Origin: Archivesica marissinica
Lineage: Eukaryota; Mollusca; Bivalvia; Venerida; Vesicomyidae
Length of the DNA: 64,000 nt
Assembly: GCA_014843695.1 (NCBI GenBank)
Contig: CM026404.1
Span: 89,542,179 to 89,606,178 of the forward strand
Reading direction: 5' to 3'
Part shown: positions 1 through 12,700 of the stretch, piece by piece
Numbering within the stretch: position 1 is the stretch's first letter
Layout: every line of letters starts with the position of its first letter
Made by a program: the position numbers and the translations under genes
Notes under the pieces: generated by a model
What the model was told of the DNA's origin: nothing
The model's input: the letters and a program-made list of their open reading frames with translations, nothing else
The model's database searches: none

Positions 1-276
1 TTTACTATATCATTTTATGACTTGAGAAAATCATAATTAAAACCCGCGTGTTGTACATATATATGTACTGGTATGCACGAAGGCGCTAATGAAAGCCGAT
101 ACTAAGGTCATAATAAAATACGGGTATGTTTATCTACGGGTATAAACTGAAACGAATGTTGACATCTTAAGGTAGTTTCATATTGATTATACATGCAACA
201 TTCTCGTGTAAGAGATACTACACCTAATGTATTACCTTATACGACCTATAGTGAGTAGGTTAGTACAAGAACAAAC
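1..276. other. AT-rich intergenic sequence
   Basis: No coding potential, repeat unit or known element seen; it leads into the 36-bp array. Confidence 0.5.
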
Positions 277-1620
277 ACAATTATACTAGAGGACATAGCA
301 AACGCACGCCTACATTATATACTAGAGGACATAGCAAACGCACGCCTACATTATATACTAGAGGACATAGCAAACGCACGCCTACATTATATACTAGAGG
401 ACATAGCAAGCAAGCGCCTACATTATATACTAGAGGACATAGAAAACGCACGACTACATTATATACGAGAGGACATAGAAAACGCACACCTACATTATAT
501 ACTACTAGAGGACATAGAAAACGCACACCTACATTATATACTAGATGACATAGCAAGCAAGCGCCTACATTATATACTAGAGGACATAGCAAACGCACAC
601 CTACATTATATACTAGAGGACATAGAAAACGCACACCTACATTATATACTAGAGGACATAGTAAACACACGCCTACATTATATACTAGAGGACATAGTAA
701 ACGCACGCCTACATTATATACTAGAGGACATAGCAAGCAAGCGCCTACATTATATACTAGAGGACATAGCAAACGCACGCCTACATTATATACTAGAGGA
801 CATAGCAAGCAAGCGCCTACATTATATACTAGAGGACATAGCAAACGCACGCCTACATTATATACTAGAGGACATAGCAAGCAAGCACCTACATTATATA
901 CCAAAGGACATAGCACACGCACACCTACATGATATACTAGAGGACATAGCAAACGCACGCCTACATTATATACTAGAGGACATAGAAAACGCACGCCTAC
1001 ATTATATACTAGAGGACATAGAAAACGCACGCCTACATTATATACTAGAGGACATAGCAAACGCACGCCTACATTATATACTAGAGGACATAGCAAACGC
1101 ACGCCTACATTATATACTAGAGGACATAGCAAACGCACGCCTACATTATATACTAGAGGACATAGCAAACGCACGCCTACATTATATACTAGAGGACATA
1201 GAAAACGCACGCCTACATTATATACTAGAGGACATAGCAAACGCACGCCTACATTATATACTAGAGGACATAGAAAACGCACGCCTACATTATATACTAG
1301 AGGACATAGCAAACGCACGCCTACATTATATACTAGAGGACATAGCAAACGCACGCCTACATTATATACTAGAGGACATAGCAAACGCACGCCTACATTA
1401 TATACTAGAGGACATAGCAAACGCACGCCTACATTATATACTAGAAGACATAGAAAACGCACGCCTACCTTATATACTAGAGGACATAGCAAACGCACGC
1501 CTACATTATATACTAGAGGACATAGCAAACGCACGCCTACATTATATACTAGAGGACATAGAAAACGCACACCTACATTATATACTAGAGGACATAGAAA
1601 ACGCACGCATACATTATATG
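277..1620. repeat. 36-bp minisatellite derived from a MITE end
   Basis: About 37 head-to-tail copies of a 36-bp unit (core ACTAGAGGACATAGCAAACG, then CACGCCTACATTATAT). Because 36 is a multiple of three, the minus strand stays open for 441 codons as a 12-residue repeat, but this is periodicity and not a gene. The first half of the unit is the same sequence as the terminal inverted repeat of the MITE at 1579..1816, into which the array runs without a break. Unit variants alternate (GCAAACG, GAAAACG, GCAAGCAAGCG), with local blocks of alternating units that suggest unequal exchange. Confidence 0.95.
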
Positions 1621-1816
1621 ATTATTATTAAATGAAATACGAAGGATTCCATCAAAGATATATCACATCTTTATTACAAAACACAAACTCAAACTCAAAC
1701 AACTAAAAATATTCCAAAATGTTTAAAACTTTGTATTTATATAGTTTTGTGAGTATTGTTTTTCATGTAAAAACACACTTATCCGAAGTGTGCGTTTTCT
1801 ATGTCCTCTAGTATAT
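1579..1816 (-). mobile_element. MITE family 1 (terminal inverted repeats)
   Basis: A segment of about 238 bp bounded by inverted copies of TATACTAGAGGACATAGAAA. An internal hairpin (ACACTT..AAGTGT) lies next to one terminus. A second copy in the opposite orientation lies at 24635..24864 and matches over its whole interior, including AATATTTTTAGTTGTT. No coding capacity. The left terminus here is fused to the 36-bp array. Confidence 0.85.
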
Positions 1817-1867
1817 TAGGTTGATAATGTGCAGTGGCGTCGTTATTGCTTGTTAATATGTGTTACA

Positions 1868-2175
1868 GACGGATCTGTAGCCAGTGGTAACACACTGGAC
1901 TGGTAATCCAGGAACACACTGGACTGGTAATCCAGGAATCACAGGTTCGATCCCCCGTCTGACCATAATAAAATTAACAGTCTTTCAGATGGGACGTTAA
2001 ACCGAGGTATCGTGTTGATGCTGTACACCGTGCACGTAAAAGAACCAGAGGAGCTCTGGAATGGTTCTCTGTCTGTATCATTGCACTATACTCCAACAAT
2101 CTAAAGTGACTAATCTCTTCAGCAGGCGTCGCTCATATGGGTAACCGGTAGCGACGATAAATAAACGTAAAACAC
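1868..2175 (+). mobile_element. SINE family B, tRNA-headed, with duplicated anticodon region
   Basis: A tRNA-like head with a B box (GGTTCGATCCC), then a conserved core (GATGGGACGTTAAACCGAGG, later CGTAAAAGAACCAGAGGAG) and a tail ending GCGACGATAAATAAACGTAA. The head resembles a tRNA-Thr type (GGT in the anticodon-loop position). In this copy the stretch ACACTGGACTGGTAATCCAGGA occurs twice in tandem within the head, which would break the cloverleaf. Other family B copies are listed separately. Confidence 0.9.
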
Positions 2176-2334
2176 ATTATTGATTGTACATTGGCGCGGC
2201 AATCGCAGACATGTTGAGCGTGTCCAACTGAGGGATTACGTTGAGAATAATGTGTTCGTTGCTTACACTTTTTCGTTAGCCATCTTCATTTAAGAATCGT
2301 AGTTACATTTATAGGGGGCGAGTATATTTCAACA

Positions 2335-4715
2335 TTGATGGGACCTCTGTGGGGAGGGAGTCAGGGGACCTCTGTGGGGAGTGAGTCAGGTGAGGGAGTC
2401 AGGGGAACTATGTGGGGAGGGAGTCAGTGGACCTCTGTGGGGAGGGAGTCAGGGGACCTCTGTGGAGAGTGAGTCAGGTGAGGGAGTCAGGGGAACTATG
2501 TGGGGAGGGAGTCAGGGGACCTATGTGGGGAGGAAGTCAGGTGAGGGAGTCAGGGGAACTATGTGGGGAGGGAGTCAGTGGACCTCTGTGGGGAGGGAGT
2601 CAGGGGAACTATGTGGGGAGTGAGTCAGGTGAGGGAGTCAGGGGAACTATGTGGGGAGGGAGTCAGGGGAACTATGTGGGGAGGGAGTCAGGTGAGGGAG
2701 TCAGGGGAACTATGTGGGGAGGGAGTCAGGGGAACTATGTGGGGAGGGAGTCAGGTGAGGGAGTCAGGGGAACTATGTGGGGAGAGAGTCAGGGGAACTA
2801 TGTGGGGAGGGAGTCAGGTGAGGGAGTCAGGGGAACTATGTGGGGAGGGAGTCAGGGGAACTATGTGGGGAGGGAGTCAGGGGAACTATGTGGGGAGGGA
2901 GTCAGGTGAGGGAGTCAGGGGAACTATGTGGGGAGGGAGTCAGGTGAGGGAGTCAGGTGAGGGAGTCAGGGGAACTATGTGGGGATGGAGTCAGGGGAAC
3001 TATGTGGGGAGGGAGTCAGGTGAGGGAGTCAGGGGAACTATGTGAGGAGGGAGTCAGGTGAGGGAGTCAGGGGAACTATGTGGGGAGGGAGTCAGGGGAA
3101 CTATGTGGGGAGGGAGTCAGGTGTGGGAGTCAGGGGAACTATGTGGGGAGGGAGTCAGGGGAACTATGTGGGGAGGGAGTCAGGTGAGGGAGTCAGGGGA
3201 ACTATGTGAGGAGGGAGTCAGGGGAACTATGTGGGGAGGGAGTCAGGGGAACTATGTGGGGAGGGAGTCAGGGGAACTATGTGAGGAGGGAGTCAGGGGA
3301 ACTATGTGAGGAGGGAGTCAGGGGAACTATGTGAGGAGGGAGTCAGGTGAGGGAGTCAGGGGAACTATGTGGGGAGGGAGTCAGGGGAACTATGTGAGGA
3401 GGGAGTCAGGGGAACTATGTGGGGAGGGAGTCAGGTGAGGGAGTCAGAGGAACTATGTGAGGAGGGAGTCAGGGGAACTATGTGAGGAGGGAGTCAGGTG
3501 AGGGAGTCAGGGGAACTATGTGGGGAGTGAGTCAGGTGAGGGAGTCAGGGGAACTATGTGGGGAGGGAGTCAGGGGAACTATGTGGGGAGGGAGTCAGGG
3601 GAACTATGTGGGGAGGGAGTCAGGGGAACTATGTGGGGAGGGCGTCAGGGGAACTATGTGGGGAGGGAGTCAGGTGAGGGAGTCAGGGGAACTATGTGGG
3701 GAGGGAGTCAGGGGAATTATGTGGGGAGGGAACTATGTGAGGAGGGAGTCAGGGAAACTATGTGGGGAGGGAGTCAGGGGAACTATGTGGGGAGGGAGTC
3801 AGGGGAACTATGTGGGTAGGGCGTCAGGGGAACTATGTGGGGAGGGAGTCAGGTGAGGGAGTCAGGGGAACTATGTGGGGAGGGAGTCAGGGGAACTATG
3901 TGGGAGGGAGTCAGGTGAGGGAGTCAGGGGAACTATGTGGGGAGGGAGTCAGGGGAACTATGTGGTGAGGGAATCAGGGGAACTATGTGGGGAGGGAGTC
4001 AGGTGAGGGAGTCAGGGGAACTATGTGGGGAGGGAGTCAGGGGAACTATGTGAGGAGGGAGTCAGGGGAACTATGTGAGGAGGGAGTCAGGGGAACTATG
4101 TGAGGAGGGAGTCAGGTGAGGGAGTCAGGGGAACTATGTGGGGAGGGAGTCAGGGGAACTATGTGAGGAGGGAGTCAGGGGAACTATGTGAGGAGGGAGT
4201 CAGGTGAGGGAGTCAGGGGAACTATGTGGGGAGGGAGTCAGGGGAACTATGTGGGGACGGAGTCAGGGGAACTATTTGGGGAGGGAGTCAGGGGAACTAT
4301 GTGAGGAGGGAGTCAGGGGAACTATGTGAGGAGGGAGTCAGGTGAGGGAGTCAGGGGAACTATGTGGGGAGGGAGTCAGGGGAACTATGTGAGGAGGGAG
4401 TCAGGGGAATTATGTGAGGAGGGAGTCAGGTGAGGGAGTCAGGGGAACTATGTGGGGAGGGGGGTCAGGGGAACTATGTGTGGAGGGAGTCAGGGGAACT
4501 ATGTGGGGAGGGAGTCAGGGGAACTATGTGGGGAGGGAGTCAGGTGACCTATGTGGGGAGGGAGTTAGGGGAGGGAGTCAAGGGATCTCTGTGAGGAGTG
4601 AATCAGTGGACCTCTGCGGGGAGGGAGTCAGGGGACCTCTCTGGGAGGGAGCCATGAAACCTCTGTGATGAGGGAGCCAGGGGACCTCTGTGGGGAGGGA
4701 GCCAGCGGGTTTCCG
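2335..4715 (+). repeat. G-rich minisatellite (25-bp and 15-bp units)
   Basis: About 2.4 kb of units such as GGAACTATGTGGGGAGGGAG followed by TCAGG, mixed with a shorter 15-bp form TGAGGGAGTCAGGGG. The plus strand carries runs of three to four G at short spacing throughout, so it is strongly predicted to form G-quadruplexes. Both array ends carry more divergent units (ACCTCTGTGGGGAG), the usual pattern for an array homogenised from the middle. Open frames of 60-165 codons on the plus strand follow only from the period. Confidence 0.95.
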
Positions 4716-5127
4716 CCATCAGAAGAGTATGAGATTCAATTTCTTCATTAAGGTTCATTTACCGGTATATATTCAGCTTCCTTCCATGTTTTGCTTCAGA
4801 GAATAAATTTATTGCGAGGGTGCGTGAGAGGGTGGGCAATGTCGGAGAGGGGGTAGTTAGGTTGGGCTATACTATTGGCGGTCCTACTCATGTCTACGCC
4901 CCCGTTGTAACGCATACACTGTATCTTCATTTGTTTTCTCTTTATTAGAGTTAGTGTAAAAATAACAGTAACAGTTTTCTCCGTCACGTTTGTACACGTT
5001 ACTATTAAAAATACTATCACCCCCTTCATTGTATCAACATTTTCATTCAAAACGTCTAACCGTATGTTGTGTACACAGCCGATTAGGTTCTGGACAAATG
5101 GTTTCGGGTTCAAAACCAAATTATTGT
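4716..5127. other. Unassigned intergenic sequence
   Basis: No gene supported. The stretch around 5088..5121 (TCTGGACAAATGGTTTCGGG and following) recurs near 17277 and 30130, so part of it is an old dispersed repeat. The 141-codon minus-strand frame here runs straight into the MITE and has no protein-like composition. Confidence 0.4.
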
Positions 5128-5368
5128 TTAACCCATTCAACACCAAGTAACTCACATGGACTGGTCCATGATATTCATAAACCAATAACTGAATCAGAAA
5201 ATCACATTTGGACAAGTTCATTTATCAAAATGGGTAATTATGTCTAAAAATAGTCATATCACTGGCAAAGAGTGCAGATCCTGATGAGACGGCTCGTCAC
5301 GAGCCGGCTCATCTGGAGCTACACTTTTTGTAAGCCTATTTAGAGGTATGTGGTGTTGAAAGGGTTAA
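5128..5368 (-). mobile_element. TTAA-bounded MITE, family P1 (piggyBac-like)
   Basis: A 241-bp element running from TTAACCCATTCAACACCA to TGGTGTTGAAAGGGTTAA. The TTAA borders followed by CCC are the hallmark of piggyBac-superfamily non-autonomous elements. The middle is a strong imperfect palindrome (GATGAGACGGCTCGTCACGAG and complement, 5282..5312). Further copies lie at 29901, 36732, 39642 and 40290. No coding capacity. Confidence 0.85.
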
Positions 5369-5507
5369 GAACATTATGATACACTATAGGCTTGACACTA
5401 TACATAGACCCTACACTTTCTTTTAGGCCATATCCAAGCAAGTTTAAACTGAATATCACCTGTCACTATCAAAGCCACAATCCACTTAACATATATATAT
5501 ATACGAT

Positions 5508-5794
5508 GTGTGTTTTACGTTTATTTATCGTCGCTACCGATTGCCCATATGAGCGACGCCTCCTGAAGAGATTAGTCATTTTAGATGTTGGAGGATAGTG
5601 CAATGATACAGACAGAGACGCATTCCAGAGTCTCCTCTGGTTCTTTTACGTGCACGGTGTAAAGCACCGACACGAGACCTCGGTTGAACGTCCCATCTGA
5701 AAGACTGTTAATTTTATTAGGGTCAGACAGGGGATCGAACCTGCGATCCATGGATTACCAGTCCAGCGTGTTAACCACTGGACTACAGATCCGT
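5508..5794 (-). mobile_element. SINE family B, near full length
   Basis: Reverse-strand copy. From the right it reads tRNA-like head (GTCCAGTGGTTAACACGCTG, B box GGTTCGATCCC), core GACGTT[C/T]AACCGAGG and tail ACGATAAATAAACGTAAAAC. This is one of the best-preserved family B copies and useful as a reference. Confidence 0.9.
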
Positions 5795-6777
5795 CAGTAT
5801 ATTATATACGAGACGTAAACTGTGGGTATTTATATGCCAAGAAGCGTGTGTACTTTAAGATTAGTGATAAGCCGACATAAATTACACGCATTCGCTTTAT
5901 TAATTTCGAGTCGTCGTCTAGTGTAGAGCAAATCTGAGCTTGTTCAAGCCAATACACTGAGCCTCCAAATATACAGATCAACTAACCTTATCACACAATA
6001 GTCTAACCATATCTTTACAAGTACGATCGAAACGTTCTTTTCATACCCGGTTCGTTGAAAAGACTCTATACAAATGTGTAATGTGAAGACGTAAATATGT
6101 TTTTACCGTTGCTATAAGTAAACCGTTCATTTTGCAATGGTTATGTAACATATATTTATATATGAAATGTAAATAAACGATCTGAATATTGCCCCAGGTA
6201 TATTGTGAATAGTAATTGGATTTAACAGTGTTTAAGTTGACCCATCTGAATAGCATGCTGGATAATATCTAAAGTTTAGGTAATGTATAAATTTAAGTTT
6301 ATTTTATATTTCCAACTTTATGTTATCCTCCGTGTGTCTGCTTCCCACCACATTCGGTAAACATAGTACAGGTATTGTCATTGATTGCTTTGTCTGTTTT
6401 ATTCCAGCGTGGTCAATACGTTTAGTAATAATTAATTATCATAGTGTGGAGTACTGGCAAATGAACGCATGCATTCAACATACGGATGCGATTCATAGTA
6501 GAATGGGGTTGTGCTTAGTTGAGGCTCCATCACACTAAAATAAGGCATTTACCCCCCCCCCCCACACACACACACAACGTGCCGACCCCTATGGATACGT
6601 TATGCTTAGTGCATAAGGTCAAGGCCACACTTTTGGATCAAATATCAAACAAGTCCATTACACACATCTAGTTTGTTCCATACGTGTTTCAGTTGGTAGC
6701 CATCATTCATTCTGAAACCGCAAAGTCAAGGTCATATATACTGGTAGCTGTCAAAGGTCAACTCTTATTTTAACCTC
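5795..6777. other. Intergenic sequence with a C-tract/CA repeat
   Basis: No supported gene; the 71-72 codon frames here lack recognisable features. A homopolymeric C run followed by (CA)n lies at about 6551..6577, and the 40-bp satellite starts at its right edge. Confidence 0.4.
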
Positions 6778-9700
6778 CTGCTCAATGAAGACCCACCACT
6801 GACGTGATGCACATTTCCTGCTCAATGAAGACCCATCACTGACGTTATGCACACTTCCTGTTCAATGAAGACCCATTACTGACGTGATGCACAATTCCTG
6901 CTCAATGAAGAACAACCAATGACGTGATGCACATTTCCTGCTCAATGAAGACCCATCACTGACGTTATGCACACTTCCTGCTCAATGAAGACCCACCAAT
7001 GACGTGATGCACACTTCCTGCTCAATGAAGACCCACCAATGACGTGATGCACACTTCCTGCTCAATGAAGACCCATCAATGACGTGATGCACACTTCCTG
7101 CTCAATGAAGACCCACCAATGACGTGATGCACACTTCCTGCTCAATGAAGACCCACCAATGACGTGATGTACACTTCCTGCTCAATGAAGACCCACCAAT
7201 GACCTGATGCACACTTCCTACGCAATGAAGACCCATTACTGACGTGATGCACAATTCCTGCTCAATGAAGACCCATCAATGACGTGATGTACGCTTCCTG
7301 CTCAATGAAGACCCATCAATGACGTGATGCACACTTCCTGCTCAATGAAGACCCACCAATGACGTGATGCACACTTCCTGCTCAATGAAGACCTATCACT
7401 GACGTGATGCACACTTCCCGCCCAATGAAGACCCATCACTGACGTGATACAAACATCCTGCTCAATGAAGACCCACCAATGACGTGATGCACACTTCCTG
7501 CTCAATGAAGACCCATCACTGACGTGATGCACAATTCCTGCTCAATGAAGACCCACCAATGACGTGATGCACAATTCCTGCTCAATGAAGACCCACCAAT
7601 GACGTGATGCACAATTCCTGCTCAATGAAGACCCATCAATGACGTGATGTACGCTTCCTGCTCAATGAAGACCCACCAATGACGTGATGCACAATTCCTG
7701 CTCAATAAAGACCCATCAATGACGTGATGCACACTTCCTGCTCAATGAAGACCCATCAATGACGTGATGCACACTTCCAGTTCAATGAAGACCCACCAAT
7801 GACGTGATGCACAATTCCTGCTCAATGAAGACCCATCAATGACGTGATGCACAATTCCTGCTCAATGAAGACCCATCAATGACGTGATGCACACTTCCTG
7901 CTCAATGAAGACCCACCAATGACGTGATGCACAATTCCTGTTCAATGAAGACCCATCAATGACGTGATGCACAATTCCTGTTCAATGAAGACCCACCAAT
8001 GACGTGATGCATAAGTCCTGTTCAATGAAGACCCATCAATGACGTGATGCACAATTCCTGCTCAATGAAGACCCATCACTGACGTGATGCACAATTCCTG
8101 CTCAATGAAGACCCACCACTGAAGTGATGCACATTTCCTGCTCAATGAAGACCCACCAATGACGTGATGCATAAGTCCTGCTTAATGAAGACCCACCAAT
8201 GACGTGATGTACACTTCCTGCTCAATGAAGACCCACCAATGACGTGATGCATAAGTCCTTCTCAATGAAGATCCACCACTGAAGTGATGCACATTTCCTG
8301 CTCAATGAAGACCCACCAATGACGTGATGCATAAGTCCTGCTCAATGAAGATCCACCACTGAAGTGATGCACATTTCCTGCTCAATGAAGACCCACCAAT
8401 GACGTGATGCATAAGTCCTGCTCAATGAAGATCCACCACTGAAGTGATGCACATTTCCTGCTCAATGAAGACCCACCACTGAAGTGATGCACATTTCCTG
8501 CTCAATGAAGACCCACCAATGACGTGATGCATAAGTCCTGCTCAATGAAGATCCACCACTGAAGTGATGCACATTTCCTGCTCAATGAAGACCCCCAATG
8601 ACGTGATGCACAATTCCTGCTCAATGAAGACCCATCAATGACGTGATGCACACTTCCTGCTCAATGAAGACCCACCACTGACGTGATGCACATTTCCTGC
8701 TCAATGAAGACCCACAAATGACGTGATGCACATTTCCTGCTCAATGAAGACCCATCAATGACGTGATGCACACTTCCTGCTCAATGAAGACCCACCAATG
8801 ACGTGATGCACACTTCCTGTTCAATGAAGACCCATCAATGACGTGATGCACAATTCCTGCTCAATGAAGACCCATCACTGACGTGATGCACAATTCCTGC
8901 TCAATGAAGACCCACCACTGAAGTGATGCACATTTCTTGCTCAATGAAGACCCATCAATGACGTGATGCACACTTCCTGCTCAATGAAGACCCACCAATG
9001 ACGTGATGCACACTTCCTGTTCAATGAAGACCCATCAATGACGTGATGCACACTTCCTGCTCAATGAAGACCCACCAAAGACCTGATGCACACTTCCTGC
9101 GCAATGAAGACCCATTACTGACGTGATGCACAATTCCTGCTCAATGAAGACCCATCAATGACGTGATGCACAATTCCTGCTCAATGAAGACCCACCACTG
9201 AAGTGATGCACATTTCCTGCTCAATGAAGACCCACCAATGACGTGATGCATAAGTCCTGCTCAATGAAGATCCACCACTAAAGTGATGCACATTTCCTGC
9301 TCAATGAAGACCCACCACTGAAGTGATGCACATTTCCTGCTCAATGAAGACCCACCAATGACGTGATGCATAAGTCCTGCTCAATGAAGATCCACCACTG
9401 AAGTGATGCACATTTCCTGCTCAATGAAGATCCACCACTGAAGTGATGCACATTTCCTGCTCAATGAAGACCCATCAATGACGTGATGCACAATTCCTGC
9501 TCAATGAAGACCCATCAATGACGTGATGCACACTTCCTGCTTAATGAAGACCCACCAATGACGTGATGCACATTTCCTGCTCAATGAAGACCCACAAATG
9601 ACGTGATGCACATTTCCTGCTCAATGAAGACCCATCAATGACGTGATGCACACTTCCTGCTCAATGAAGACCCACCAATGACGTGATGCACACTTCCTGC

Positions 9701-12700
9701 TCAATGAAGACCCACCAATGACGTGATGCACATTTCTGCTCAATGAAGACCCACCAATGACGTGATGCACATTTCCTGCTCAATGAAGACCCATCAATGA
9801 CGTGATGCACATTTCCTGCTCAATGAAGACCCATTACTGACGTGATGCACACTTCCTGCTCAATGAAGACCCATTACTGACGTGATGCACACTTCCTGCT
9901 CATCGTGATGCACACTTCCTGCTCAATGAAGACCCATTACTGACGTGATGCACACTTCATGCTCAATGAAGACCCACCAATGACGTGATGCACACTTCCT
10001 GCTCAATGAAGACCCACCAATGACGTGATGCACACTTCCTGCTCAATGAAGACCCATTACTGACGTGATGCACACTTCCTGCTCAATGAAGACCCACCAA
10101 TGACGTGATTCACACTTCCTGCTCAATGAAGACCCATTACTGACGTGATGTACACTTCCTGCTCAATGAAGACCCACCAATGACCTGATGCACACTTCCT
10201 GCGCAATGAAGACCCATTACTGACGTGATGCACAATTCCTGCTCAATGAAGACCCATCAATGACGTGATGCACAATTCCTGCTCAATGAAGAACAACCAA
10301 TGAGGTGATGCACATTTCCTGCTCAATGAAGACCCACCAATGACGTGATGTACGCTTCCTGCTCAATGAAGACCCATTACTGACGTGATGCACACTTCCT
10401 GCTCAATGAAGACCCATTACTGACGTGATGCACACTTCCTGCTCAATGAAGACCCACCAATGACGTGATGCACACTTCCTGCTCAATGAAGACCCACCAA
10501 TGACCTGATGCACACTTCCTGCTCAATGAAGACCCATTACTGACGTGATGCACATTTCCTGTTCAATGAAGACCCACCAATGACGTGATGCACACCTCCT
10601 GCTCAATGAAGACCCACCACTGACGTGATGCACATTTCCTGCTCAATGAAGACCCATCACTGACGTTATGCACACTTCCTGTTCAATGAAGACCCATTAC
10701 TGACGTGATGCACAATTCCTGCTCAATGAAGAACAACCAATGACGTGATGCACATTTCCTGCTCAATGAAGACCCATCACTGACGTTATGCACACTTCCT
10801 GCTCAATGAAGACCCACCAATGACGTGATGCACACTTCCTGCTCAATGAAGACCCACCAATGACGTGATGCACACTTCCTGCTCAATGAAGACCCATCAA
10901 TGACGTGATGCACACTTCCTGCTCAATGAAGACCCACCAATGACGTGATGTACACTTCCTGCTCAATGAAGACCCACCAATGACGTGATGCACACTTCCT
11001 GCTCAATGAAGACCCACCAATGACGTGATGTACACTTCCTGCTCAATGAAGACCCACCAATGACCTGATGCACACTTCCTACGCAATGAAGACCCATCAA
11101 TGACGTGATGCACACTTCCTGCTCAATGAAGACCCATCAATGACGTGATGTACGCTTCCTGCTCAATGAAGACCCATCAATGACGTGATGCACACTTCCT
11201 GCTCAATGAAGACCCACCAATGACGTGATGCACACTTCCTGCTCAATGAAGACCCACCAATGACGTGATGCACACTTCCTGCTCAATGAAGACCTATCAC
11301 TGACGTGATGCACACTTCCCGCCCAATGAAGACCCATCACTGACGTGATACACACATCCTGCTCAATGAAGACCCACCAATGACGTGATGCACACTTCCT
11401 GCTCAATGAAGACCCACCAATGACGTGATGTACACTTCCTGCTCAATGAAGACCCATTACTGACGTGATGCACACTTCCTGCTCAATGAAGACCTATCAC
11501 TGACGAGATGCACACTTCCCGCCCAATGAAGACCCATCACTGACATGATACACACATCCTGCTCAATGAAGACCCATCAATGACGTGATGTACGCTTCCT
11601 GCTCAATGAAGACCCATTACTGACGTGATGCACACTTCCTGCTCAATGAAGACCTATCACTGACGAGATGCACACTTCCCGCCCAATGAAGACCCATCAC
11701 TGACGTGATACACACATCCTGCTCAATGAAGACCCACCACTGACGTCGGACGTGATGCACATTTCCTGCTCAATGAAGACCTATCACTGACGAGATGCAC
11801 ACTTCCCGCCCAATGAAGACCCATCACTGACGTGATACACACATCCTGCTCAATGAAGACCCACCAATGACGTGATGCACACTTCCTGCTCAATGAAGAC
11901 CCACCAATGACGTGATGCACACTTCCTGCTCAATGAAGACCCATCAATGACGTGATGCACACTTCCTGCTCAATGAAGACCCACCAATGACGTGATGTAC
12001 ACTTCCTGCTCAATGAAGACCCACCAATGACGTGATGCACACTTCCTGCTCAATGAAGACCCACCAATGACGTGATGTACACTTCCTGCTCAATGAAGAC
12101 CCACCAATGACCTGATGCACACTTCCTACGCAATGAAGACCCATCAATGACGTGATGCACACTTCCTGCTCAATGAAGACCCATCAATGACGTGATGTAC
12201 GCTTCCTGCTCAATGAAGACCCATCAATGACGTGATGCACACTTCCTGCTCAATGAAGACCCACCAATGACGTGATGCACACTTCCTGCTCAATGAAGAC
12301 CCACCAATGACGTGATGCACACTTCCTGCTCAATGAAGACCTATCACTGACGTGATGCACACTTCCCGCCCAATGAAGACCCATCACTGACGTGATACAC
12401 ACATCCTGCTCAATGAAGACCCACCAATGACGTGATGCACACTTCCTGCTCAATGAAGACCCACCAATGACGTGATGTACACTTCCTGCTCAATGAAGAC
12501 CCATTACTGACGTGATGCACACTTCCTGCTCAATGAAGACCTATCACTGACGAGATGCACACTTCCCGCCCAATGAAGACCCATCACTGACGTGATGCAC
12601 ACTTCCTGCTCAATGAAGACCCATCAATGACGTGATGTACACTTCCTGCTCAATGAAGACCCACCACTGACGTGATGCACACTTCCTGCTCAATGAAGAC

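Noticed and set aside
277..1620. 441-codon ORF on the minus strand
   Set aside because: A pure 12-residue repetition caused by a 36-bp tandem array; no start context, no non-repeat part.
1868..1945. Functional tRNA gene
   Set aside because: A and B boxes exist, but the anticodon region is duplicated and SINE core and tail follow; the same holds for the other tRNA-like heads in the window.
4796..5221. 141-codon minus-strand ORF
   Set aside because: Overlaps a MITE and a dispersed repeat; no domain-like pattern.
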